From: Dyadobacter sediminis
GTDB taxonomy: Bacteria; Bacteroidota; Bacteroidia; Cytophagales; Spirosomataceae
Direction: 5' to 3'
Length of the DNA: 64,000 bases
NCBI RefSeq assembly: GCF_005860765.1
Contig: NZ_VCEI01000030.1
Span: 310,001-374,000, forward strand
The translations under genes and the position numbers were made by a program. The notes under the pieces were generated by a model, which worked only from the letters and a program-made list of their open reading frames with translations, ran no database searches and was not told the origin of the DNA. Below, one piece after another: positions 41,935 through 51,000 of this stretch. Positions within the stretch are counted from its first letter, which is position 1. Each line of letters begins with the position of its first letter.

Positions 41935-42456
41935 ATGGCACTTATAAAATCGGTTCGCGGATTTAATCCGTCTTTTGGAGAATCATGCTGGTTTGCAGAA
42001 AATGCTACCATAGTCGGGGACGTGATTATGGGCGAGCATTGTACGGTCTGGTTCAATGCCGTAATCCGTGGCGATGTGAACAGCATCCGTATCGGCAATT
42101 ATTCCAATGTACAGGACGGTGCTGTAATCCATTGTACATATCAGCGGTTTGCCACCACAATCGGAAGTTATGTTTCCATTGCGCACAATGCCATTGTGCA
42201 CGGCTGCACCATTGAAGACCATGTGCTTGTCGGAATGGGTGCCATTGTGATGGATGGAGCCATAATCGGAAAGGGCTCGATTATCGCAGCCGGTGCCATT
42301 GTTACGCAAGGAACAAAAGTACCGCCGGGAACGATTTACGCAGGAAATCCGGCGAAATACCTGAAAGACGTCTCGCCGGAACTGGATGCTGCTATTGACC
42401 GTACGGCTAACAATTATATTACTTATTCCGGATGGTTTCAGGAAGGGGAAAATTGA
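41935..42456 (+). CDS. Gamma-class carbonic anhydrase-like protein (YrdA type)
   Basis: 173 residues forming a left-handed beta-helix with hexapeptide repeats (IVGDVIMGEHCTVWFNAVIRGD and following). The three zinc ligands of gamma carbonic anhydrases can be read as H66 (AVIHCT), H84 and H89 (SIAHNAIVHGC). Active enzymes hydrate CO2; many YrdA/PaaY-type members show little activity. It is a cytoplasmic trimer by family. Confidence 0.92.
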   Translation: MALIKSVRGFNPSFGESCWFAENATIVGDVIMGEHCTVWFNAVIRGDVNSIRIGNYSNVQDGAVIHCTYQRFATTIGSYVSIAHNAIVHGCTIEDHVLVGMGAIVMDGAIIGKGSIIAAGAIVTQGTKVPPGTIYAGNPAKYLKDVSPELDAAIDRTANNYITYSGWFQEGEN

Positions 42457-42561
42457 TGCATGCCGGGTAGCAATTGAAATTAGTTAGGATTGTCATTTGT
42501 TGTCATTGATTGTTTAACAAATGGTAACTTTCTATGCTGATTGCTAATAGCTAATAGCTGT

Positions 42562-43191
42562 TTAACTCATTTCTTTTCTTGCATTCAGGTACCCTTTTAT
42601 AACGGTGAAGGTTGTTATCGCGAGGAAGAACAGGATAATGTAATGAACGTAATCCACAATCCAGGGAAAACGTTCTCCAAAAAGGTAACCGCCGCCCGTC
42701 AACAGTCCGATCCATATTGCGCCGCCGGCTACGTTATTGATCAGGAAAGAAGTAAAAGGCATTTTGACCAATCCTGCAAGAATCGGCGCGAATGTACGTA
42801 CAACGGGAAGAAACCTGCTGACGATCAACGTTCTGCTTCCGTACTTATCAAAATAGTTTCGCGTTGTTTCAATGTGTTTTTTCTTGAAAAAGAAAGAATC
42901 CTTCTTGTTCTCGAACATTCCGCCAAAGTATTTCCCGAAAATGTAGCCCGTCAGTGATCCCAGAACAGCCGCTGTAAACATGCATAGTAACAAAATGAAA
43001 ATAGGAACACCCAGAATGCCCGTTCCGCAGAACACGCCCGCCAGAAACACGAGGTAATCGCCCGGCAAAAAGAACGCGAAGAAAAGACCGTTTTCAGCAA
43101 ACACAATAAACGTAATGACCAGCAGTCCTCCGGTACGGATCAACTCCTCGGAATTAAGTATATACTGGAAAAAATCAACAACTGAATTCAT
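42562..43191 (-). CDS. DedA-family membrane protein
   Basis: 209 residues with about five membrane segments. The DedA signature is seen in ENGLFFAFFLPGDYLVFLAG and in SRFLPVVRTFAPILAGL (with F-x-P-x-x-R). DedA proteins move undecaprenyl phosphate or related lipids across the inner membrane. A short run of TAGCT repeats lies just behind its stop codon. Confidence 0.93.
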   Translation of the reverse strand: MNSVVDFFQYILNSEELIRTGGLLVITFIVFAENGLFFAFFLPGDYLVFLAGVFCGTGILGVPIFILLLCMFTAAVLGSLTGYIFGKYFGGMFENKKDSFFFKKKHIETTRNYFDKYGSRTLIVSRFLPVVRTFAPILAGLVKMPFTSFLINNVAGGAIWIGLLTGGGYLFGERFPWIVDYVHYIILFFLAITTFTVIKGYLNARKEMS

Positions 43192-43364
43192 TTGTAAGTA
43201 ACGCTAAGTAGTTCTGGCAATTAGCTTTCGGGAAAGTGAATATTCAATAAACCGTGTGTTGTTAAAACTGTTGTTCCCAATCAATTTCAAGCAATTGCCT
43301 GATTATAAAAAATTCATGCTTTCGACTCGGTTCCATGATGGCCATGGACTTGATCCTGCCAAAT

Positions 43365-45254
43365 TTAGGCATTTTCTGACAGTTCAAGCCAGCGCATTTC
43401 CTTGTCCGCCTGACTGCCGGTAATTTCCTCTATTTGCCTTGACCATTTTGCAAGCTCATCGTGCGAACCTCCTGCATTCAGCTTTTCCACCAATTGTACC
43501 TTTTGTTTCTCCATTTGAGCAATCTCGGTTTCCAGCTGCTCCATTTCCTTCTGTTCTTTGTAACTCAGTTTCCGCTTAGATACGGAAGTGGCAGGCGCTG
43601 TTTCTTTTACCGGCTCTGCAACAGGCGCAGTAACACTTTTGGCAGGAACTGAAGCTGTACTCTTTTTCTCGGCCTCTTGTTCATCCTGATAATCGCGCAA
43701 CTCTGTATAATTTCCCGGAAAATCGCTGATTTCTCCTTCTCCCTCAAAAACAAAAATATGCTGCACAAGACGATCCAGAAAGTACCGGTCGTGAGACACG
43801 ATCACAAGACAGCCCGGAAAGTTCAGCAGAAATTCTTCCAGTACGTTCAGACTGGCAATATCCAGATCATTTGTAGGTTCATCCAGAATCAGGAAATTGG
43901 GCTGTTTGATCAGGATCAGTAAAAGCTGCAATCTGCGTTTTTCACCACCGCTCAGTTTGGAGATAAAATCGTACTGTTTGGAAGGTGAAAACAGAAAAGC
44001 CTGCAAAAGATGCCCGACCGTAACCGTTTCGCCCGTTCCAAGCTGCACCACTTCGGCCACGTCTTTTACAATATCAATAACCCGCTGATTTTCATTAAAG
44101 ACAAGATCCGTCTGCTTGTAATAACCAAACTGAACCGTTTCTCCTTTGGTAATCTGGCCTTTGTCGGGCTGCAGTTCGCCGGTGATCATATTGAGCAGCG
44201 TCGATTTACCCATACCGTTCTGTCCGACGATCCCGATACGGTCGCCTTTGCGGAAAGTATATTCAAAATCTTTGATCAGCTGACGATTATCAAATCCTTT
44301 GCTGACATGATCCAGCTCGATAATCTTACTTCCCAGCCTTGAAGTCCTGACGTTCAGTTCCATCTGGGTGTCAAATTTCTTCTGGCTTGCTTTTTCCTTC
44401 AGTTCTTCAAAAGCATCCACGCGGTATTTGGCTTTGGTTCCTCTTGCCTTGGGCTGCCGGCGGATCCAGTCCAGTTCCTTTCGCATGAGGTTGCGTGCCT
44501 TGTCAATGCCGGCCGCTTCCATTTCCTCCCGTTCGGCTTTCTTTTCCAGAAAATACGTGTAATTTCCTTTATAGGTATAAGCCGAGCCATGATCCAGTTC
44601 CAGCATCTGATTGCAAACGGTATCCAGAAAATAACGGTCGTGTGTTACAACCAGAAGTGTGGTGTTGGACGTATTCAGGTAATTTTCCAGCCATTCCACC
44701 GTATCCAGGTCCAGATGGTTGGTCGGTTCATCCAGAATAAGCAAATCCGGATCTTCAAGCAAAACTTTGGCCATTGCAACCCGCTTGCGCTGGCCTCCGG
44801 ACAATGTTCCGTACAGGTTTTCGGTATTGTGAATGCCCAGACGGCCAAGAATTTCCTTTGTTCTGTATTCAAAATCCCACGCGTTGAACTTGTCCATTTC
44901 CTCCATTACTTCCGAAAGCGCATCGTGATTATCCGTTTCAATGGCATGTTCATACCTTTTTACAACCTGTGCAATCGGGTTATTGGACGAAAAAATCACT
45001 TCCATAACCGGCAAGGTTTCATCGAATGCAGGGCTTTGGTCGAGATAGCCCACACGGATGTCTTTACGGATGCTTACTTCGCCTTCGTCCGCCGGTATCT
45101 TACCTGTAAGAATATTTAGAAAAGTCGTTTTTCCCGTTCCGTTTGTTCCAATAAGGGCTACTTTATCCCCTCTGCTTATTCCGAAACTGACATTTTTAAA
45201 AAGCCACTGATCACCAAATGACTTTGCTATATTTTCTGCTGAAAGATAATTCAT
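43365..45254 (-). CDS. ABC-F family ATPase (Uup-like)
   Basis: 629 residues from ATG 45254. Two ABC domains in one chain without membrane part: Walker A GTNGTGKTT and GQNGMGKST, signatures LSGGQRKRVAMAK and LSGGEKRRLQL, Walker B DEPTNHLDLDT and DEPTNDLDIAS. The linker between them has the ABC-F arm (ARNLMRKELDWIRRQPKARGTK). A C-terminal coiled coil (about 560-629, EQKEMEQLETEIAQMEKQKVQL) matches Uup. Such proteins act on the ribosome or on DNA branch structures. Confidence 0.94.
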   Translation of the reverse strand: MNYLSAENIAKSFGDQWLFKNVSFGISRGDKVALIGTNGTGKTTFLNILTGKIPADEGEVSIRKDIRVGYLDQSPAFDETLPVMEVIFSSNNPIAQVVKRYEHAIETDNHDALSEVMEEMDKFNAWDFEYRTKEILGRLGIHNTENLYGTLSGGQRKRVAMAKVLLEDPDLLILDEPTNHLDLDTVEWLENYLNTSNTTLLVVTHDRYFLDTVCNQMLELDHGSAYTYKGNYTYFLEKKAEREEMEAAGIDKARNLMRKELDWIRRQPKARGTKAKYRVDAFEELKEKASQKKFDTQMELNVRTSRLGSKIIELDHVSKGFDNRQLIKDFEYTFRKGDRIGIVGQNGMGKSTLLNMITGELQPDKGQITKGETVQFGYYKQTDLVFNENQRVIDIVKDVAEVVQLGTGETVTVGHLLQAFLFSPSKQYDFISKLSGGEKRRLQLLLILIKQPNFLILDEPTNDLDIASLNVLEEFLLNFPGCLVIVSHDRYFLDRLVQHIFVFEGEGEISDFPGNYTELRDYQDEQEAEKKSTASVPAKSVTAPVAEPVKETAPATSVSKRKLSYKEQKEMEQLETEIAQMEKQKVQLVEKLNAGGSHDELAKWSRQIEEITGSQADKEMRWLELSENA

Positions 45255-45279
45255 GGTCAAAATAAAAATTCTATATCTG

Positions 45280-45287
45280 CAAAGTTA
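45280..45287 (-). promoter_or_regulatory. -7 box of the ABC-F gene
   Basis: Minus strand TAACTTTG, 25 bases before the ATG at 45254, which supports that start. Confidence 0.55.
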
Positions 45288-45393
45288 GGACAGATATTAA
45301 ACAACAAAGAAAAAATTCGTTTTCATAGGGTAAATACCATAATATTGCTCTTTATATTTAGTTATATGGTTCCATAGAACACGTTATTCAATC

Positions 45394-46380
45394 ATGTCCA
45401 ACAAGTTATTTTACCTAATCTCAACCGTTTTCCTCAGTTTCAATGTCGTAGCGCAAGACGCTAATTTCAAGAATTATACACAAAAAATCGGAGGCAGCCC
45501 GCAGGTCTATGACATGGTGGCCATTCCGGGCGGTGAATTTATGATGGGCAGCCCTGCCTCGGAAAAAGGGCACAAAGCAGATGAAGGTCCCCAGCACAAA
45601 GTAAAAATCGAACCTTTCTGGATGGGGAAACACGAAGTGATCTGGGATATTTACGATTTGTATACTTTTAAAAACATGGAAAAGGAAATGGCTGCACGCC
45701 ATCCTGATACTGAAAAAAGTGTTCAGAAAACGGATGCAAGCACGCGCCCTAGCCCGCCCTACGTCGATATGTCGTTTGGTATGGGAAGAGCGGGTTATCC
45801 TGCCATTAACATGACGCAATACGCAGCGATTCATTTCTGCAAGTGGCTTTACGAAAAAACAGGTGTTTTTTACCGCCTGCCGACCGAAGCAGAATGGGAA
45901 TATGCATGCCGCGCCGGCTCCAAAACAGCCTACTCTTTCGGAGATGACGCCGCCAAACTGGATGAATATGCATGGCACCGTAAAAACAGCGATGCAGCTT
46001 ACAAGAAAATCGGCCAGAAAAAACCGAATGCTTACGGATTACATGATATGCACGGAAATGTGATGGAATGGACACTGGATCAGTATATTCCGGATTATTA
46101 TTCCAAAAAGCCTGCCGGCGAAGCATATGCACTGGTAACTGAACTTTACCCGACTGCTGTTCGCGGCGGATCGTGGGACGATGAGCCTGCCGACCTGCGC
46201 AGTGCAGCACGTACGCCATCAAAACCGGAATGGAAAATTCTCGATCCCCAGCTTCCTAAAAGCGAATGGTGGATGACAAGCGCATCTTTTGTCGGATTCC
46301 GCTTGGTAAGGCCGGTTAAAACGCCGTCTGCCGAGGAAATCAAAGCGTATTACAGTCCAAAACTGATTGAAGATTACTGA
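45394..46380 (+). CDS. Exported SUMF1/FGE-sulfatase-fold protein, probably non-catalytic
   Basis: 328 residues with signal peptide (LFYLISTVFLSFNVVAQ). SUMF1/FGE domain: MVAIPGGEFMMGSP, PQHKVKIEPFWMGKHEVIWDIY, YRLPTEAEWEYACRAG, YGLHDMHGNVMEWT and VGFRLVRP are typical. The region where true formylglycine-generating enzymes have the catalytic Cys pair reads RGGSWDDEPADLRSAART, with none. It is thus likely a structural or binding member of the family. It is 27 bases upstream of a Tat-type oxidoreductase and probably shares a transcript. Confidence 0.9.
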   Translation: MSNKLFYLISTVFLSFNVVAQDANFKNYTQKIGGSPQVYDMVAIPGGEFMMGSPASEKGHKADEGPQHKVKIEPFWMGKHEVIWDIYDLYTFKNMEKEMAARHPDTEKSVQKTDASTRPSPPYVDMSFGMGRAGYPAINMTQYAAIHFCKWLYEKTGVFYRLPTEAEWEYACRAGSKTAYSFGDDAAKLDEYAWHRKNSDAAYKKIGQKKPNAYGLHDMHGNVMEWTLDQYIPDYYSKKPAGEAYALVTELYPTAVRGGSWDDEPADLRSAARTPSKPEWKILDPQLPKSEWWMTSASFVGFRLVRPVKTPSAEEIKAYYSPKLIEDY

Positions 46381-46407
46381 TTATATTCAAACTCTTAATG
46401 TAAAATA

Positions 46408-47751
46408 ATGGAACAAAATAGACGCAATTTCCTGAAAGCATCCGGCCTGATCGCCGGCGGCGCCCTGCTGAACCCCTTGACGGGTCACGGCTTCAACAGT
46501 TCGGTAGATGAAACCATCAAAGTTGCATTGATCGGCTGTGGAGGAAGAGGTACAGGTGCAGCGGCTCAGGCTTTGAGCACAAACCAGAATGTACAGATTG
46601 TAGCCATGGCCGATGCCTTTAAAGATCGCCTGGATGAATCCTATAAAAACCTAACAGCCAAGAAATACAAAAATGCTGCCGGAACTGTTGTAGATACCAA
46701 TACGAAAGTAAATGTTCCTGACGACCGCAAGTTCGTCGGATTCGATGCATTCCAGAAGGCAATTGCCCTTAAAGATGTGGATGTTGTAATTCTTGCTACG
46801 CCTCCCGGGTTCCGCCCTTCTCATTTTGAAGAAGCAGTAAAGAACAACAAGCATATTTTTATGGAGAAACCGGTTGCAACGGATGCACCCGGAATACGTA
46901 AAGTTCTGGAACTGGCAGAAGAAGCTAAAAAGAAAAAGCTGAATGTTGTTGTTGGTCTTCAGCGTCATTATCAGGCCAATTACCGCGAAGCAATCAAACG
47001 GATTCACGACGGCGCAATCGGTGATATCGTTGGCGGTCAGGTTTACTGGGTTGGAAGCAGCCCGTGGATGAAGGAACGCGTAGCCGGACAAACTGAAATG
47101 GAATATCAGATGAGAAACTGGTATTACTTCAACTGGCTTTGCGGCGACCATATCAACGAGCAGCATGTTCACAATATAGACGTTGCAAACTGGGTTAAAA
47201 AGGGTTATCCCGTATCAATACAGGGAACGGGCGGGCGTCAGGTCCGCACTGGAAAGGCTTATGGAGAAATTTTTGATCACCATACATTGGATCTTACTTA
47301 CGCGGACGGAACGGTTATTTCCAGCCAGTGCCGCCAGTTTGAAGGTACATGGAATAAAGTAGATGAAGCATTTGTAGGAACTAAAGGCCGTATAGACAGC
47401 TTCGATGGCAAGAAAACAGCTCTGAAAGATTACAAAGGTGGCGTTATTTATCAGCATGATGATAAAGGTGATAAAAACCCTTATCAGGTTGAGCATGACG
47501 AACTTTTTGCAGCGATTGCCAAAGGCGAATACAAATTTGCCGATGCGGAAAACGGAGCAAAAAGCACGATGACTGCCATCATGGGCCGTATGGCAACTTA
47601 TTCAGGAAAAATGATCAAATGGGACGAAGCACTTAATTCGGATATTAATCTGTTTCCAGACAAACTCGCCTGGGATGCTTCTCCGAAAGTCCTGCCGGGA
47701 CCGGATGGCTTGTACCCTGTTGCAATTCCTGGAAAAACACAGGTTATTTGA
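46408..47751 (+). CDS. Tat-exported Gfo/Idh/MocA oxidoreductase
   Basis: 447 residues. A twin-arginine-like signal (RRNFLKASGLIAGGALL, residues 5-21) is followed by a Rossmann fold (VALIGCGGRGTGAA), HIFMEKPVATDAPGIRKVL with the EKP motif, and the C-terminal beta-sheet domain. Such exported enzymes oxidise or open sugars with NAD(P) bound inside during export. The substrate is unknown. It pairs with the preceding SUMF1-fold gene. Confidence 0.94.
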   Translation: MEQNRRNFLKASGLIAGGALLNPLTGHGFNSSVDETIKVALIGCGGRGTGAAAQALSTNQNVQIVAMADAFKDRLDESYKNLTAKKYKNAAGTVVDTNTKVNVPDDRKFVGFDAFQKAIALKDVDVVILATPPGFRPSHFEEAVKNNKHIFMEKPVATDAPGIRKVLELAEEAKKKKLNVVVGLQRHYQANYREAIKRIHDGAIGDIVGGQVYWVGSSPWMKERVAGQTEMEYQMRNWYYFNWLCGDHINEQHVHNIDVANWVKKGYPVSIQGTGGRQVRTGKAYGEIFDHHTLDLTYADGTVISSQCRQFEGTWNKVDEAFVGTKGRIDSFDGKKTALKDYKGGVIYQHDDKGDKNPYQVEHDELFAAIAKGEYKFADAENGAKSTMTAIMGRMATYSGKMIKWDEALNSDINLFPDKLAWDASPKVLPGPDGLYPVAIPGKTQVI

Positions 47752-47763
47752 TATACTTACAAT

Positions 47764-47794
47764 AAAAAAATGGCTCGTTCTGAGCCATTTTTTT
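47764..47794 (+). terminator. Terminator after the oxidoreductase gene
   Basis: AAAAAAATGGCTC and GAGCCATTTTTTT form a perfect 13-base stem with the loop GTTCT, 13 bases after the stop codon. Confidence 0.9.
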
Positions 47795-47890
47795 ATTAAT
47801 ACCAGAAATGTTCCAGATTATTGAGCCGGTTAAACAATCCATTTTCATACCGGAATTTTCTGAATTGTATCTATTGTGGAACGAACTTAA

Positions 47891-48091
47891 TTGTCAGTGA
47901 AACTTGGATTACGAAATGCTTCAATCATCCTTCTGACCGGTATGGCATTACTGGCAGCAGGCTCTACGCTGGATTCTCCAAGAAATCAACTCAGCAACTT
48001 TGTTACCTTAAGCGGCCTCATCATTGTGTTTATCGGAACACTCTGGCTTGTACTTACATTAAATCAGAGGCGCAAAAAGCATAAGCTGTGA
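47891..48091 (+). CDS. Small two-helix membrane protein
   Basis: 66 residues from TTG 47891, or 64 from GTG 47897; no ATG is available at the 5' end. Two hydrophobic helices (ASIILLTGMALLAAGSTL and FVTLSGLIIVFIGTLWLVLTL) and a positive C-terminus (NQRRKKHKL), as expected for a real hairpin membrane protein. Function unknown. A competing frame over 47821-48084 lacks such a pattern and was set aside. No promoter match was found. Confidence 0.5.
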   Translation: MSVKLGLRNASIILLTGMALLAAGSTLDSPRNQLSNFVTLSGLIIVFIGTLWLVLTLNQRRKKHKL

Positions 48092-48141
48092 CAAATTCTG
48101 TTAATTATTAACTTGATTTCTTTTTTCCAGATCTGGCCTGC

Positions 48142-49221
48142 TTAGATTCGGCTTGACTTGTTGCGGAGATAAAAGTCTGCCAGTACGAGTGCGGCCATTC
48201 CTTCGACAATAGGCACTGCACGCGGTACAACGCACGGATCATGACGTCCTTTTCCCTGAACAACAGCAATATCTCCGTTCTGATCAATGCTTTCCTGATC
48301 TTGCATAATCGTAGCAACAGGCTTGAAGGCTACATTGAAATAAATATCCTCTCCATTGGAAATTCCGCCCTGAATTCCGCCCGAATGATTGGTTCTGGTA
48401 TGTATATTCTGATTATCATCTATGTAAAAAGCATCGTTATGCTGTGACCCGAGTAATGAAACGCCTTCAAAACCGCTTCCATATTCAAAGCCTTTTACTG
48501 CATTGATGCTCAACATCGCTTTTCCGAGTTCTGCATGCAATTTGTCAAAAACCGGTTCTCCCCATCCAGCCGGCGCACCTTTGATTACGCAGCTCACTAC
48601 GCCGCCGACAGAATCGCCCTGTTTTCTGACACTGTCTATATATTCAAACATTTGTTCTGCCATAACAGGATCCGGACAGCGCACTGCATTGTTTTCTGTT
48701 TCTGTGAGGTCCAGTTCTGCATATGTTTTAGCCAGTTTGAGTCTTCCAACCTGCGATACATAGGCCTGAATGCTGACACCCATTTCCATCAAAAGTAATT
48801 TGGCCAGCGCACCCGCTGCAACGCGGGCAGCCGTTTCTCGCGCCGAACTTCTGCCGCCGCCACGATAATCCCGGACACCGTATTTTACCTGATAAGTGTA
48901 GTCGGCGTGAGAAGGCCTGTATTGTGCCGCTATATGCGAGTAATCCTTGCTTCGCTGATCTTCATTCCGGATAATCAATGCAATCGGTGTACCCGTTGTT
49001 TTGCCCTCAAAAACACCGGACAGCACTTCAAACTCGTCGGCTTCTTTTCTCTGCGTTGTAATTCTGGATTGTCCCGGCTTGCGTCTGGTCAGTTCGCTTT
49101 GTATAAAATCACTGTCAAAGGCAATTCCTGCAGGACATCCTTCAATGATAACGCCGATACCAGCTCCATGCGATTCCCCGAATGTAGCGATCTTGAATAT
49201 TTTACCGTATGTACTTCCCAT
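48142..49221 (-). CDS. aroC: Chorismate synthase
   Basis: 359 residues from ATG 49221; a longer start would run into the neighbour. It makes chorismate from EPSP with reduced FMN, the last shared step to aromatic amino acids and folate. Signatures: GESHGAGIGVIIEGCPAG, YRPSHADYTYQVKYG, GRSSARETAARVAAGA and THTNHSGGIQGGISNG-like stretch RTNHSGGIQGG. The start is 7 bases behind the batD stop. Confidence 0.97.
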   Translation of the reverse strand: MGSTYGKIFKIATFGESHGAGIGVIIEGCPAGIAFDSDFIQSELTRRKPGQSRITTQRKEADEFEVLSGVFEGKTTGTPIALIIRNEDQRSKDYSHIAAQYRPSHADYTYQVKYGVRDYRGGGRSSARETAARVAAGALAKLLLMEMGVSIQAYVSQVGRLKLAKTYAELDLTETENNAVRCPDPVMAEQMFEYIDSVRKQGDSVGGVVSCVIKGAPAGWGEPVFDKLHAELGKAMLSINAVKGFEYGSGFEGVSLLGSQHNDAFYIDDNQNIHTRTNHSGGIQGGISNGEDIYFNVAFKPVATIMQDQESIDQNGDIAVVQGKGRHDPCVVPRAVPIVEGMAALVLADFYLRNKSSRI

Positions 49222-49228
49222 GAAATGA

Positions 49229-50632
49229 TCACTTTCTGAATACCCAAACCATTGCAATTAAAAGAATAACAACGATGGTGCTGGTAATGTCCTTTAATAT
49301 TTTTTTATAATCAACACTTTCTTTACTGCTGTCCAGATTTTCCAGATTGTCGTACAAACCGGATGACCCGTTCAGTGACAATGTGGACAATTTGAAATCT
49401 TCTCCTTTTACCTGAAGTGTCCTGGCTGAGCGCAGCGTATCATACTTTTCCTTTTCAAGGTCAAAATAAATCCATTGAAAATACCGCCCCAGGGGAAATG
49501 TACCGTCTTTTCCCGGAACAATAAAGTAATCAAACGTTTTTTCTCCAACTACACCCTGATAACTTCTTTTGATAATCTGGCTTACTTCCGGCGGGTAAAT
49601 ATCAAAAGAAGCATTTGTCTGCAATATCGGTGCCGGTATCGCAGCGATATTTCCAGTTCCTTCAACCTTGAACATGTAACGGATACTTTCTCCCGGGTAC
49701 ACCAGCTCGGCAGAAAGTTTTTCCTTCAGGCTGTACTGCCCGACCGGTAGCTGGTCACGCAGCGGATGCTCCGGCAATTGCTTCACAGTAACCCGTACCG
49801 GCCTGGAATAAAAAGCTTTCACCACTTTATGCTCTACATTTACCGCATCTGAATTGTCCGTAACAAGCATGTCCAGCCCTATTGACGGCAAAGCAACATC
49901 TTCCAGCGTTATCGGAAACAATCTGGCCTGATACATGTTGTATTCGGTATATTTCCGGCCTTTAATGGTTACCTTCCGTCTAATAATTTCTTCAATTCCA
50001 ATATTTTCTTCCCAACAGTTGGCCGGACGAAGTTTCTTAAGTATGGATTGAAGCTGGTCATTGAACTTGTAAAACTCCATTTCAACCGGCGCATTTTCAG
50101 CAATGTAAAGCGAAATACGCAATGCAAATCCCTGACGAATATAGACGTTTTTCCTGTCAGTCTGAACGGATAAAATGATCTCCTCTTTTATATCTTCCAG
50201 ATCCGGTTCCAGCGAAGCCTGATTACTTGCAGGATCATTATTGTCCGCTACATTTCCTTTGGAGAACACAACCATAGTTTCTTTGGAACTCAGCCGGAAG
50301 TTGCCTGCGGTAATTACAAAATCCGGAATCAGGTAATTGCCAGGCTTGGTTGCAAAGTATTCCTGTGTTATGGTTTGTATAACTACTTTGTTTCCATCAA
50401 TCGTGCTGATGGAACTTGTTGCTGACTTACTTCTTTTTTCCAGACCATTTATTTCAGGGAAGATTACAGAAGGACGAACTTCGGCATCCCGCAAAACAAC
50501 GGATATAAGAAACGGCTGGTCGATAGAAAGATTTTTTGACCCGAATTCGATAGTTGCTGCGTCATTAAGCACTTGCGCTTGTGCCGTAACAAAAAAACAC
50601 AAAATAATATTTAATAATAAATATAATTTCAT
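49229..50632 (-). CDS. batD: BatD-family exported protein
   Basis: 467 residues: signal peptide (YLLLNIILCFFVTAQAQ), several Ig-like beta domains, and a single C-terminal membrane helix (ITSTIVVILLIAMVWVF). The BatD pattern is seen in AATIEFGSKNLSIDQPFLISVVL, YSLKEKLSAELVYPGESIRYMFKVEGTGNI and YDYFIVPGKDGTFPLGRY-like FDYFIVPGKDGTFPLG. Family: part of the Bat aerotolerance locus with MoxR and VWA proteins. None of batA, batB, batC or moxR is next to it here. Confidence 0.85.
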   Translation of the reverse strand: MKLYLLLNIILCFFVTAQAQVLNDAATIEFGSKNLSIDQPFLISVVLRDAEVRPSVIFPEINGLEKRSKSATSSISTIDGNKVVIQTITQEYFATKPGNYLIPDFVITAGNFRLSSKETMVVFSKGNVADNNDPASNQASLEPDLEDIKEEIILSVQTDRKNVYIRQGFALRISLYIAENAPVEMEFYKFNDQLQSILKKLRPANCWEENIGIEEIIRRKVTIKGRKYTEYNMYQARLFPITLEDVALPSIGLDMLVTDNSDAVNVEHKVVKAFYSRPVRVTVKQLPEHPLRDQLPVGQYSLKEKLSAELVYPGESIRYMFKVEGTGNIAAIPAPILQTNASFDIYPPEVSQIIKRSYQGVVGEKTFDYFIVPGKDGTFPLGRYFQWIYFDLEKEKYDTLRSARTLQVKGEDFKLSTLSLNGSSGLYDNLENLDSSKESVDYKKILKDITSTIVVILLIAMVWVFRK

Positions 50633-50724
50633 TAAATATTTTCGTTAACTTTATTAGGAATTGCTGTTATTTCTCGCATTCCCTCTATTCATTTCATCCC
50701 TAAACCGTAAAACTACATAATACC

Positions 50725-50931
50725 ATGGCCTCGATGCTTGAATACATTAAAATTATTCTGCAAAAAGTTAGCTTCGACCGCAGATTGTTTGAAAAAGAAC
50801 TCAGAAAAGCGATTCGTATGTTAATGCCGGCTGAAGTAAAACGTTTGAAACAGTGGTGTTATGATAATTACAGTTCTTTACATTTGCCAATTTTAAATAA
50901 TTGTTTTGCCCGTTTGTCCTCATTGGGTTAA
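50725..50931 (+). CDS. Small basic helical protein (68 aa)
   Basis: 68 residues, no signal or membrane segment; two helices with K/R clusters (EYIKIILQKVSFDRRLFEKELRKAI, LMPAEVKRLKQWC). Unknown function. It is followed at once by a perfect bidirectional terminator and flanked by divergent batD, which suggests its own short transcript. Confidence 0.7.
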   Translation: MASMLEYIKIILQKVSFDRRLFEKELRKAIRMLMPAEVKRLKQWCYDNYSSLHLPILNNCFARLSSLG

Positions 50932-50944
50932 TCAAGTCATCTTA

Positions 50945-50990
50945 CATAAAGAAAAGCCCGTCCGGTAATCCGGACGGGCTTTTCTTTATG
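50945..50990. terminator. Perfect 21-bp bidirectional terminator
   Basis: Arms 50945-50965 and 50970-50990 are exact inverted copies around TAAT, with the GC-rich core GCCCGTCCGG and A/T ends. It terminates both the small plus-strand gene and the exb/tonB operon, whose last gene ends at 51001. Confidence 0.93.
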
Positions 50991-51000
50991 TATCTACTGA

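Noticed and set aside
47821..48084. 87-codon plus-strand open frame
   Set aside because: Overlaps the two-helix membrane protein in another frame and has no ordered hydrophobic or domain pattern.
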